NCBI RefSeq assembly: GCF_000935125.1
Contig: NZ_JRKI01000061.1
Coordinates: forward strand, 248,001-312,000
Length of the DNA: 64,000 nucleotides
Reading direction: 5' to 3'
Origin: Streptomyces natalensis ATCC 27448
Lineage (GTDB): Bacteria > Actinomycetota > Actinomycetes > Streptomycetales > Streptomycetaceae
The stretch's first letter is position 1, and each line of letters starts with the position of its first letter. Below the pieces are notes generated by a model. That model was not told where the DNA came from and made no database searches. It saw only the letters and a list, made by a program, of their open reading frames with translations. Positions 34,762 through 42,696 of this stretch are shown piece after piece. A program made the position numbers and the translations under genes.

Positions 34762-35067
34762 CTATCGGCCGATCTCCCAGGCGAACGGCGGGAGTTCGCG
34801 GGCCCGGTAGTAGATCTCCAGGGCGTGGGCCGTGGGGACGAAGGGGTGGACACGGGCGCCGTCGAGGGTGGCCAGGAGGCGGGCGCAGTGGTGGAGGCAA
34901 CCCGGGATTTCGCGGCCGTGGCGGTCGATGAGGGTGGCGGCGTCGTGCGGGCCCCCGCACGGGGTGGGGTCCTCGGCGGCGGCGGCCGCGCAGCGGGGGC
35001 GGGGGGCGGGCGGCCTGGGGGCCGCGGCCGCCGCGGCGTTCGGGGCGTGATCGAGTCGTCGGTTCAT
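34762..35067 (-). CDS. Uncharacterised small Cys-containing protein
   Basis: The 101-residue protein is not recognised. An Ala/Pro-rich N-terminus precedes a compact region, CGGPHDAATLIDRHGREIPGCLHHCARLLATLDGARVHPF, here described in pieces: CGG, DRHGREIPGC and HHCARLLA. It contains three Cys and several His that might bind a metal. Codon bias supports coding. Confidence 0.55.
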   Translation of the reverse strand: MNRRLDHAPNAAAAAAPRPPAPRPRCAAAAAEDPTPCGGPHDAATLIDRHGREIPGCLHHCARLLATLDGARVHPFVPTAHALEIYYRARELPPFAWEIGR

Positions 35068-35185
35068 GGCGTCCCCCTGGTGGTGCCGTGATCGCTGTGC
35101 CGGGTGCCTGACGGCGCCCAGGACAGTGCTGCTCGGCGGGGGGACGGTCCATGCCGGCTTGGCGAAGAACTGGCCCTATCGTCAG

Positions 35186-35899
35186 CTAGTCATGGCGTGG
35201 TGCGTGACGCGTGGCATGCGAGTGGTGGATGTCGCGAGGCGTGCGGCGGGCCGGGGGCCCGAGGAGGGCGGGCTCCGCCAGGAGGGCGAGGGTCAGCACG
35301 GTGGCGGCCAGCAGCCAGCCGCCGAGGACGTCGCCGGGCCAGTGGACGCCCAGCAGGACGCGGGTGGTGCCGACGCCGAGGGCCCACAGCGCGAGCACGA
35401 CGTACCAGGTGCGGGCCGTCGCCGGGCGGGCGCGGCGGGCGATGCCCCAGGCCAGGAGGCCGGCCGCGAGGGCGGAGGTGGTGGCGTGGCCCGAGGGGAA
35501 GGCGTAGTCGGAGGCGTGTCCGGCCCAGTCGACGACGGGCGGGCGGGGGCGCGCGAGGAGTTCCATCAGGCCGTAGCGCAGCGACTGGCCCACGGCCAGG
35601 ACGGCCACCGCGGCGGCCACCGCGCGCAGCCGGCCGGAGACGTCGGATCCGGCCAGCAGACCGGCGAGCACCGCCATGAGGTACGGGACGGGGCCGGTGC
35701 CGGTCGCGGTGAGGGCGCGGGCGAGGGAACGCAGCGGTTCACCCTGGTGCGTCCTGGCCCAGTGGTGGGCGGCGAGTTCGGGGGCGAGGGGCGTGCCGTG
35801 GCGCAGGGCGACGATGACGGCCGCGGCGGCGAACAGGGCTGCGGTGAGGGCGGCCAGCGCGAGCAGGCGGCCCGGACGGTGCGGCCCCGCGGGGGTCAC
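35186..35899 (-). CDS. PAP2-superfamily membrane phosphatase (gene 2 of pair)
   Basis: The 237-residue integral membrane protein has the three PAP2 phosphatase motifs: R-PRPP near 115-120 (LLARPRPPVV), YAFPSGHAT (PSGH) and GTTRVLLGVHWPGDV (SRxxLGxHxPxDV-like, with T in place of S). It probably dephosphorylates lipid pyrophosphates or phosphatidates at the outer membrane face. GTG 35899 shares GTGA with the previous PAP2 gene, so the two are coupled. Confidence 0.9.
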   Translation of the reverse strand: MTPAGPHRPGRLLALAALTAALFAAAAVIVALRHGTPLAPELAAHHWARTHQGEPLRSLARALTATGTGPVPYLMAVLAGLLAGSDVSGRLRAVAAAVAVLAVGQSLRYGLMELLARPRPPVVDWAGHASDYAFPSGHATTSALAAGLLAWGIARRARPATARTWYVVLALWALGVGTTRVLLGVHWPGDVLGGWLLAATVLTLALLAEPALLGPPARRTPRDIHHSHATRHAPRHD

Positions 35900-36501
35900 C
35901 GGACTGCCACCAGGGGGCGCAGCCGGGTGGCACGGACCCGTTCGACGGCCGGTGCCGCCCGGTGGGCGAGGCGCATCAGCGCCCAGGCGACCAGCGCTCC
36001 GGTCAGCAGACCGGCGACGACGTCGTGCGGGTAGTGGGCGCCGACCCAGACGCGGGAGGCCGCCATCAGGAGGGCGGCGGGGACCGCGATCCGGCCGAGC
36101 CGGCTGCCGCACAGGATCAGGGCGACGGCGGCGGCCGCGGCGACGGCGGAGTGGTTGCTGGGGAAGGACCAGTCACCGATGCCGGGGCAGGCTTCGACGG
36201 TGACGGTGTGCAGCGTCCGGCAGGGGCGCTGTTCGTCGAAAAGGGACTTGATCACGTCGTTGGCCAGGTAGGCGGCGACCACCACCACCGGGGTGGCCAG
36301 CACCAGGGCCATCCGGCGGGCCTCGCCGCGGCGGGCGTGCCACCAGGCGAGCAGCATCAGCACGGCGAAGAGGCCCAGGCCGTAGTCGGTCCCGTAGGAG
36401 ATGACGGTGTTCCACGCGTGCGGGGCTCGCTGGGCCAGTCCGGTGATCCAGGTGTACAGCCCGCCGTCTATCGAGGCTCCGCCCAGGGCGAGGTCGTGCA
36501 T
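35896..36501 (-). CDS. PAP2-superfamily membrane phosphatase (gene 1 of pair)
   Basis: The 201-residue protein has five or six membrane segments and complete PAP2 motifs: KSLFDEQRP, WSFPSNHSAV (PSNH) and SRVWVGAHYPHDV. The substrate is probably an undecaprenyl-pyrophosphate-like or other lipid phosphate. It is divergent from a BlaI/M56 pair across a palindromic operator, so both units may answer to the same BlaI repressor, perhaps linking lipid-carrier recycling to cell-wall stress. Confidence 0.92.
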   Translation of the reverse strand: MHDLALGGASIDGGLYTWITGLAQRAPHAWNTVISYGTDYGLGLFAVLMLLAWWHARRGEARRMALVLATPVVVVAAYLANDVIKSLFDEQRPCRTLHTVTVEACPGIGDWSFPSNHSAVAAAAAVALILCGSRLGRIAVPAALLMAASRVWVGAHYPHDVVAGLLTGALVAWALMRLAHRAAPAVERVRATRLRPLVAVR

Positions 36502-36610
36502 GGGGATTCTCCTTGGCGGCGGAGGGCGGAACGGGCGCGCACCGGGCAGCGGTCACGGGACCGGGTGCGGGTGGATTCACGGGAGCGGCTCATGCGGCCG
36601 GACCGAGCGA

Positions 36611-36649
36611 CTACAGTCACGTAGACGGTATCGGTCTACGAAACTGTAG
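36611..36649. promoter_or_regulatory. Nested 39-bp palindrome, BlaI-type operator
   Basis: Outer arms CTACAGT/ACTGTAG (36611-36617, 36643-36649) and inner arms CGTAGAC/GTCTACG (36620-36626, 36634-36640) are exact complements around a common centre, with matching 2-nt gaps. TACA/TGTA half-sites are typical of BlaI/MecI repressors. It lies 26 nt before blaI and 110 nt from the divergent PAP2 start. Confidence 0.85.
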
Positions 36650-36674
36650 ACGACGACAGGGTGAAGGGCGTTCC

Positions 36675-37205
36675 ATGCCGGAGACACCTCACACACCACA
36701 GGCCCCCGGGTCACCACCCGCGCCCCGGCGCCCCGCCGGCGAGCTGGAGGCCGGTGTACTGGCCGCGCTGTGGGCGGCCGCGGGTCCGCTGAGCCCCGCC
36801 GAGGTGCAGGGCGCACTGGGCGGGCGGCTGGCCCGTACGACCGTCACGACGATCCTCACCCGGCTGCACGGCAAGGGGGCAGTGACGCGCACCCGGGCGG
36901 GGCGGGGCTATGCGTACTCGCCGATACAGGACTCGGCCGGGCTGACCGCGCGCCGGATGCGCAGCGAACTGGACAAGCAGGACGACCGGGGTACCGCGCT
37001 GGCCCGTTTCGTCTCGCAGCTGACCAGCGAGGACGAGCGGCTGCTGCGCTCCTTGCTGGACGAGGTGGACGGGCTGGGGGCACCTCCCAGCGTTAGCTGG
37101 GGGAGGGAGAGCGGCTCCGGGGCCGCCGCGGACGGCGGGGACGGGGCCGCCGCGGACGGCGGGGACGGGGCCGCCGCGGACGGCGGGGACGGGGCCGCCC
37201 CGTGA
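36675..37205 (+). CDS. BlaI/MecI/CopY-family transcriptional repressor
   Basis: The 176-residue protein has a winged helix at about 15-90 (LEAGVLAALWAAAGPLSPAE, RTTVTTILTRLHGKGAVTR) and a dimerisation helix region ending RLLRSLLDEVDGL. In this family a membrane sensor protease inactivates the repressor, and the next gene (GTGA overlap) encodes such an M56 protease. The last 50 residues are atypical: an inserted palindromic element encodes APPSVSWGRES, and three 24-bp repeats encode GAAADGGD units. Confidence 0.92.
   Translation: MPETPHTPQAPGSPPAPRRPAGELEAGVLAALWAAAGPLSPAEVQGALGGRLARTTVTTILTRLHGKGAVTRTRAGRGYAYSPIQDSAGLTARRMRSELDKQDDRGTALARFVSQLTSEDERLLRSLLDEVDGLGAPPSVSWGRESGSGAAADGGDGAAADGGDGAAADGGDGAAP
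37078..37105. repeat. Streptomyces-type palindromic element inside the blaI 3' end
   Basis: The GGGGGCACCTCCCAGC - GTTA - GCTGGGGGAG type palindrome (CCCAGC 37086-37091 pairs with GCTGGG 37096-37101) is usually an intergenic repeat in streptomycetes. Here it lies in frame within coding sequence. Confidence 0.7.
37121..37192. repeat. 24-bp tandem repeat (x3) in blaI
   Basis: Three exact 24-nt copies plus a partial one run to 9 nt before the stop. The unit is a multiple of 3 and encodes an Ala/Gly/Asp-rich tail. Confidence 0.9.
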
Positions 37206-38149
37206 TGGTCGCCGTCTGGATCCCGCTGCTGATGCCGCTGCTCGCCGTACCGGCCGCCCGGCGGCTCGCGGCCTGGCTGCCGCCGCGCGCCGCCGCCTGG
37301 CTGCTGGCCGGCTGTGCCGCCGCGCTGGCCGCCTGTGCGACCGCGGCGCTGGGGGTGCTGGCCGCCGCCGGGGCGCTGCGGCTGCCCGCCGTCGCCGCGC
37401 TCGGGCATCTGGTGCTGCCGCTGCCCGGCACCGATCCGGACGTGACCGTCCCGGTGGGCTGCGCCGCGGGCGCCCTGCTGGCCGGGTGCGCGCTCGTGGC
37501 CGGCCGCCGCGCGCTGGCCCACCGCGCCGATCTGCGCACCGCCCGCCGCGCCGTCGCGGCCCATGCCGCGGCCGGTGATCTGTGCGTCCTGCCCGATGCC
37601 GGGCCCGACGCCTTCGCGCTGCCGGGCCGGCCGGGCCGGCCGGGCCGGATCGTGGTGACCGCGGGGATGCTGCGCGCCCTGGCCCCGGCCGAACGCGAGG
37701 CGCTCTTCGCGCACGAGCGGGCCCATCTGGCCGGGCGCCACCACCTCTTCCTGCTCACCGCCACGCTGGCCGCGGCCTGCCACCCGCTGCTGCGCGGGCT
37801 GCGCGCGCCCCTGGCGTACGCGCTGGAGCGCTGGGCCGACGAATGTGCCGCCGCCGAGGTGGGCGACCGGGCCCTGACGGCCCGCGCCATCGGACGCGCG
37901 GCCCTGGCCTCCCGCCCCGGGGCCCACCGTCCCGGCGTCGCCCTCGCCGCCACCGCCGGACCGGTCCCCCGCCGGGTCGCCGCGCTGCTCACCCCCGGGC
38001 GGCCGCCGGCCCGTCCGCGGCGGGCCGGCCGCCGCCTGGTCGGTGCGGCACTGCTGTGCTGTGTGGCGTTCTCGGCGGCGGCCGCACTGGACGCCGCGGC
38101 CGATCTGCATCAGTCGGTGGAGGCCGCGCAGGCGCAGAAGCGCTGGTGA
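37202..38149 (+). CDS. M56/M48-type membrane zinc metalloprotease (BlaR1-like sensor without PBP domain)
   Basis: The 315-residue protein has hydrophobic segments at about 5-25, 35-60, 90-105 and 280-300. The zinc motif HERAH is in EALFAHERAHLAGRHH, and a downstream E in ERWADECAAAEVG is the third ligand. No penicillin-binding domain follows, so the trigger is not beta-lactam binding by a BlaR1-type sensor. It is coupled to blaI by GTGA and probably cleaves it, directly or indirectly. Confidence 0.9.
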   Translation: MMVAVWIPLLMPLLAVPAARRLAAWLPPRAAAWLLAGCAAALAACATAALGVLAAAGALRLPAVAALGHLVLPLPGTDPDVTVPVGCAAGALLAGCALVAGRRALAHRADLRTARRAVAAHAAAGDLCVLPDAGPDAFALPGRPGRPGRIVVTAGMLRALAPAEREALFAHERAHLAGRHHLFLLTATLAAACHPLLRGLRAPLAYALERWADECAAAEVGDRALTARAIGRAALASRPGAHRPGVALAATAGPVPRRVAALLTPGRPPARPRRAGRRLVGAALLCCVAFSAAAALDAAADLHQSVEAAQAQKRW

Positions 38150-38171
38150 GCGGGGTCGCTGGTGAGCGGGG

Positions 38172-39647
38172 TCAGCGGGCCCCGGCCGGATCGTGGCCCG
38201 GCCCGCGGCCCACGGTGAAGCCGAGCACCGCACCGCCCCCGGCCCGATGGGCGGCGAAGGCGTGGCCCCCGTGGGCGGCGGCGATTTCGCGGACGATGGC
38301 CAGGCCCAGGCCCGAGCCCGGCAGTCCGCGGGCCGCCGGGGCGCGGTAGAAACGGTCGAAGACCCGGGTGAGGTCGGAGGCGGCGAGGCCGGGGCCGCGG
38401 TCCAGGACCTCGATGCGGGTGCCGGTGACATGGACCTCGATGGGTTCGGTGCCGCCGGCGTCGAATTTGGCGGCGTTCTCCAGGAGGTTGGTCAGGGCGC
38501 GGTGGAGGGCGTCAGGGCGGCCCTCGACCTCGGCGGGCCGGACGGTGTGGACGGTGATGTCGCGGCCGGTTCGGCGGCGGGCGGAGGCGGCGGCCTTCTC
38601 GGCGACGTCGGCCAGGCGCACATCGGCGAGCGGATCGTCGTCCCGGCGGCCGGCCGCGAGCCCGACCAGCTCGTTGACCAGGTCGGACAGTTCGCGGGCC
38701 TCGCCCGCCAGGTCGGCCAGGAGTTCCTCGCGGGCCTCGGGCGGCAGGTCCTCGAACCGCCGCAGCAGTGAGATGTTGGTACGCAGCGAGGTCAGCGGGG
38801 TGCGCAGTTCGTGGCCCGCGTCCTGGACGAGCCGCTGCTGGTCCTCGACGGAGCTGGCCAGCCGCCCGAGCATGTCGTCGAAGGCCCGCCCCAGCCGGGC
38901 GACCTCGTCGCGGCCCGCCACCGGGACCGGGACGTCCAGGCGCCCGTCCTCGGCCACGCTCTCGGCGACGGAGGTGAGCCGGACCAGCCGGCCGGTGATC
39001 CGGCGGGCCAGCCACCAGCCGGCCGCCCCGGAGCAGGCGATCACCACGGCGGCAAGCAGGGCGGTGCGCTGCTGGAGCTCGGCGAGCAGGTCCTCGGTCC
39101 CGCTGAACTTCTGCGCGACCTGCACCGCGCCACGCCCGCCGCCGAGCGCGACGGTCGCCACGTGGTACTCGTCGTCGCCCACGGTCGCCTCCCGCTCGGC
39201 GTACCGTCCGGCCCCGCCGTATCCGGCGATCGTGCGCTCCGCGGAGCCGACGGGCAGCACCGGATGGCCCGGGTCCACGATGCGGCCGTCGGCGCCCAGC
39301 ACCTGGACGCCGACGCGGGTGGGACGGGTGAGTTCGTCGCGCGGTCCGTCGTGGTCGGGGTCGGCGGTCAGGTAGTCGCGGGGCCCGAACGGCCGCTCCT
39401 GGACCTGGGTCCGCAGATCCCCCACGACCCCGGAGAACACCGACTTCTCGTCCACCCGCACCAGCCGGGCCGCGGCGTCGTAGCTCAGGAAGCCGACCAG
39501 GACGGTCACCGCGGCGGCCCCGGCTGCGAAGGCGAGCGCGAAGGTGGTGCGCAGACTGGCCGGTTTACGGGTGCGCAGCCAGGCGCGCAGCCGGGCCACC
39601 AGGCGGCGCACACCGGCGGCGGTCCGGCGGCCGCCGGACCCGGGCAT
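38172..39647 (-). CDS. Sensor histidine kinase (MprB-like)
   Basis: The 491-residue kinase has two membrane helices (about 35-55 and 196-214) flanking a 140-residue sensor region, a HAMP linker (about 215-268), the dimerisation box with phosphorylated H279 in DAGHELRTPLTSLR, and an ATPase domain with NLLENAAKF, DRGPGLA and GSGLGLAIV. It starts 1 nt after the response-regulator stop. The signal is probably envelope-related by analogy to MprB. Confidence 0.93.
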   Translation of the reverse strand: MPGSGGRRTAAGVRRLVARLRAWLRTRKPASLRTTFALAFAAGAAAVTVLVGFLSYDAAARLVRVDEKSVFSGVVGDLRTQVQERPFGPRDYLTADPDHDGPRDELTRPTRVGVQVLGADGRIVDPGHPVLPVGSAERTIAGYGGAGRYAEREATVGDDEYHVATVALGGGRGAVQVAQKFSGTEDLLAELQQRTALLAAVVIACSGAAGWWLARRITGRLVRLTSVAESVAEDGRLDVPVPVAGRDEVARLGRAFDDMLGRLASSVEDQQRLVQDAGHELRTPLTSLRTNISLLRRFEDLPPEAREELLADLAGEARELSDLVNELVGLAAGRRDDDPLADVRLADVAEKAAASARRRTGRDITVHTVRPAEVEGRPDALHRALTNLLENAAKFDAGGTEPIEVHVTGTRIEVLDRGPGLAASDLTRVFDRFYRAPAARGLPGSGLGLAIVREIAAAHGGHAFAAHRAGGGAVLGFTVGRGPGHDPAGAR

Positions 39648-39648
39648 C

Positions 39649-40386
39649 TCAGTCCTCCCTGAGGACGTAGCCGACGCCCCGCACGGTGTGGATCAGCGGG
39701 CGGCTGCCGGGCACATCGACCTTGCGGCGCAGATAGCCGACGTAGACCGCGAGGTTCTTGGAGCCGGGGCCGAAGTCGTAGCCCCAGATGCGGTCGTAGA
39801 TCGTGGAGTGATCCAGCACGATTCCGGCATTGCGGGCAAGGAGCTCCAGCAGTTCGAACTCGGTACGGGTCAGCTCCAGCTCGCGGTCGCCGCGCCAGGC
39901 CCGCCGTGAGGGGCCGTCGATCCGCAGGTCCGCCGCTTCGACGACGCCGGCGTCCGCGGTCGCGTCCTGCTGCCCCTCACCGTCCCGGTCGCCCTCCGCA
40001 CCGCCGTCGCCGGCCACCGGGGCGGTGCGGCGCAGCAGCGCCCGCAGCCGGGCGAAGACCTCCTCGACCTCGAAGGGCTTGACGACATAGTCGTCCGCGC
40101 CGGCGTCCAGACCGGCGATCCGGTCGGCGGTCTCCACGCGGGCGGTGAGCATCAGGACCGGGGTGCGGTCCGCCTCGGCGCGCAGCACCTGGCAGACCTG
40201 GAGACCGTCGATGCCCGGCATCATCACGTCCAGCAGGATCACATCCGGCCGCTCGCGGTGGGCGGCGGCCAGCGCCTGGATGCCGTCGGCGACGGCGATG
40301 ACGCGGTAGCCCTCCAGGGTCAGCGCCCGCTCCAGCGCGGTGCGGATGGGGCGGTCGTCCTCGGCGAGCAGTACCAAATGGGTCAC
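39649..40386 (-). CDS. OmpR-family response regulator (MprA-like)
   Basis: The 245-residue regulator has a receiver domain with D10-D11, phosphoacceptor D53 (LLDVMMPG) and KPF. An Asp/Glu/Gly-rich linker (about 125-150) of unusual length precedes an OmpR winged helix (ELTRTEFELLELLARN... VYVGYLRRKVD...TVRGVGYVL). Direct repeats before its start are candidate autoregulatory sites. Confidence 0.95.
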   Translation of the reverse strand: MTHLVLLAEDDRPIRTALERALTLEGYRVIAVADGIQALAAAHRERPDVILLDVMMPGIDGLQVCQVLRAEADRTPVLMLTARVETADRIAGLDAGADDYVVKPFEVEEVFARLRALLRRTAPVAGDGGAEGDRDGEGQQDATADAGVVEAADLRIDGPSRRAWRGDRELELTRTEFELLELLARNAGIVLDHSTIYDRIWGYDFGPGSKNLAVYVGYLRRKVDVPGSRPLIHTVRGVGYVLRED

Positions 40387-40445
40387 CCGGCAAGCATGCC
40401 AAGGTCACGGCGGGGCGACGGAGGGCGGGCAGCCGGGAGGCGGCT

Positions 40446-40510
40446 TTCTTACCGGGCTCTCACCCGGGGTTCTTACCGGGCTCTCACCGCCACCACTCCG
40501 GACTCTCACC
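40446..40510 (-). promoter_or_regulatory. Direct-repeat array, OmpR-family binding site candidate
   Basis: Two exact 19-bp copies (40446-40464, 40470-40488) each contain two half-sites. Read on the minus strand they are GGTGAGA and GGTAAGA with an 11-bp period, and a fifth GGTGAGA ends at 40510. Direct half-sites spaced about one helical turn are typical of OmpR-type regulators. The array lies 60-124 nt upstream of the response-regulator start. Confidence 0.65.
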
Positions 40511-40615
40511 ATGAGCACGCCGCCGGCTTACCCCTTGCGGGAACCGTGGGCCCGGTGCCGGACCGCCCGGCAACGGCGATGGCCCCGCCGGAAAAGGGCC
40601 ATGGGAAGACTCCGG

Positions 40616-41863
40616 ATGAAGATCACCCTGCTGCTGCACAACGCGTACGCCATCGGCGGCACCGTCCGCACGACCTTCAACCTCGCCGCGGCCCTCGCCG
40701 CGCACCACGAGGTGGAGATCGTCTCGATGATGCGGCACCGCGAGGTCCCACGGTTCACCCTGGACCCGCGGGTGCGCCTGGTGCCCCTGGTGGACACCCG
40801 GGTCGGCAGCGACGACATGGCCGATCCGCTCTTCGCCGAACCGGCCCGCGACTTTCCCGCCGCGGAGAAGCGGCACCATCAGTACAGCCGGCTGATCGAC
40901 GTCCGGGTCGCGGAGTTCCTGCGCACGACCGATGCCGAGGTGCTGATCGGGACGCGGCCGGGGATCAATGTCTATCTCGCCCGCTTCGGGCCGCGCCGGG
41001 CCCTGCGGATCGCCCAGGAGCATCTGCGCCACGATGCGCACGCCAAGCGGCTGCGGGCCGAGCTCGCCCGCCACTACCGGCACCTGGACGCCCTGGTCAC
41101 CACCACCGAGGCGGATGCCGCGGTCTACCGCAGGCGGATGCCGCTGCCGGGCGTCCGCGTGCTGGCCGTGCCCAACATCGTGCCCGCACCCGACCGGACG
41201 CCCTCCGACGGCGATGCGCCGCTGATCGCCGCGGCCGGCCGGCTGGTCCGCGGCAAACGCTTCGACCTGCTGATAGAGGCGTTCTCCGCGGTCGCCGCCA
41301 AGCACCCCGAGTGGCGGCTGCGGATCCACGGCGGCGGCGCCGAGCGGGAGGCGCTCCAGGGGCTGATCGACGGGCTCGGGCTCACCGGGCGGGCCGAGCT
41401 GACCGGGCCGGTCTCGCCGATAGAGGCGGAGTTCGCCAAGGCGTCGATCGTGGCGTCGGCCTCGGACGCCGAGTCGTTCGGGATGACCCTCGTCGAGGCG
41501 ATGCGCTGCGGCGTACCGGTCGTCAGCACCGACTGCCCGCTGGGCCCGGCCGAGATCATCGACAGCGGCCACGACGGGCTGCTGGTGCCGCCCGGTGACG
41601 GTCGGGCGCTGGCCGGCGGGCTGCTGGAGCTGATCGAGGATCCCGCGCGGCGCCGGCAGATGGCGGCGGCCGCGCTGGAGAGCGCCCGCCGCTACGACCC
41701 CGAGCCGATCGCCGACCGCTACCGCGACCTCTTCGCACAGCTGCGGGGCACCCGGCACAGCCGGGCGCTGCGGCGTGCACTGGGCGGCGCCCGGCGGCGT
41801 CTGGGCGGGCTGGTGCGGGGCGGGCTGCGGCGGCTGAAGCGTACGGTCGGCGCGGCGGGCTGA
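40616..41863 (+). CDS. GT4-family glycosyltransferase
   Basis: The 415-residue GT-B enzyme has an N-terminal acceptor domain (MKITLLLHNAYAIGGTVRTT) and a C-terminal donor domain with GRLVRGKRFDLLIEAF, SASDAESFGMTLVEAMRCG (E-x7-E motif) and VSTDCPLGPAEI. ATG 40616 has GGAAG 7 nt upstream; in-frame ATGs at 40601 and 40511 would extend it. A basic C-terminus (about 385-415) may be membrane-peripheral. Possible teichoic-acid or polysaccharide role; substrate unknown. Confidence 0.88.
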   Translation: MKITLLLHNAYAIGGTVRTTFNLAAALAAHHEVEIVSMMRHREVPRFTLDPRVRLVPLVDTRVGSDDMADPLFAEPARDFPAAEKRHHQYSRLIDVRVAEFLRTTDAEVLIGTRPGINVYLARFGPRRALRIAQEHLRHDAHAKRLRAELARHYRHLDALVTTTEADAAVYRRRMPLPGVRVLAVPNIVPAPDRTPSDGDAPLIAAAGRLVRGKRFDLLIEAFSAVAAKHPEWRLRIHGGGAEREALQGLIDGLGLTGRAELTGPVSPIEAEFAKASIVASASDAESFGMTLVEAMRCGVPVVSTDCPLGPAEIIDSGHDGLLVPPGDGRALAGGLLELIEDPARRRQMAAAALESARRYDPEPIADRYRDLFAQLRGTRHSRALRRALGGARRRLGGLVRGGLRRLKRTVGAAG

Positions 41864-42047
41864 GCGGCCGCACCGGCCCGCCGCCGGGCCATCGCTCCGT
41901 CGCCGCAGGGAACTTCGGTGCCGCAATCTGGCGTCCCGGACCGTAAAGGTGCTGAACTGCTGGAACCTGTCCGGCAGTTCGGCAGTTGATGCCCATGACG
42001 CCGGGATGGCGGTTCACACGGCAGGTCCGATCGGCAGGAGGCCGCGC

Positions 42048-42602
42048 ATGCTGCATGGTGTCGATGTCAGTTCGTACAACTCCTCGTTTTCCACCAAGGG
42101 GCTGGACTTCGTCTTCGTGAAGGCCACCGAGGGCCGCTCCTACATCAATCCGAACCAGTCGGCGCAGGCGGCGAGGGCCCGTGAGGCGGGCTGTGTGGTC
42201 GGCTTCTACCACTTCCTGTGGCCGGGGAACATCACCGCGCAGGCCGAGTACTTCGTCGAGAAGTGCGCCTCGGTGCACGGCGACCTCCTGGCCGCCGACT
42301 GGGAGAGCACCGGCGCGGGGACGCATGCGAGCAATGCGCAGAAGGACCAGTTTCTGCGGGAGGTCAAGAGGCTGCGGCCCACACATCGCGTGATGCTCTA
42401 CTGCAACCGCGATTTCTGGCTCCACCACGACACCACGTCCTATGCCGCGGACGGACTGTGGATCGCCGACTACGTCACCGCCGGCCATCCGCGGATCAAG
42501 GCGAAGTGGCGGATCCACCAGTACACCGACAGCCCCCTGGACAAGGACGTCGCCGCCTTCGGGAGCAGGGCCGAGCTCAAGAAATGGGCGCACCCGGCAT
42601 AA
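42048..42602 (+). CDS. GH25-family lysozyme-like hydrolase
   Basis: The 184-residue domain has the GH25 barrel motifs GVDVSSYN, FVFVKATEG, VGFYHFLW, the catalytic-site AADWEST and a late WRIHQYTD. There is no signal peptide from ATG 42048, which has AGGAGG 6 nt upstream; upstream in-frame sequence does not encode one either. It would cleave peptidoglycan if exported by another route or released on lysis. No phage genes are nearby. Confidence 0.88.
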   Translation: MLHGVDVSSYNSSFSTKGLDFVFVKATEGRSYINPNQSAQAARAREAGCVVGFYHFLWPGNITAQAEYFVEKCASVHGDLLAADWESTGAGTHASNAQKDQFLREVKRLRPTHRVMLYCNRDFWLHHDTTSYAADGLWIADYVTAGHPRIKAKWRIHQYTDSPLDKDVAAFGSRAELKKWAHPA

Positions 42603-42696
42603 TTCCTCCGGCATGGTTCCGTACGGCGTCGTACGGCATGCGTACGACCGGCACCACGCGCGCCACCGGCGCACGTACGAGACCCAAGGAGCAGCC

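Noticed and set aside
42048..42602. Prophage endolysin remnant
   Set aside because: The GH25 domain alone suggested a phage origin, but no holin, portal, integrase or att site is nearby and flanking genes are ordinary chromosomal ones.
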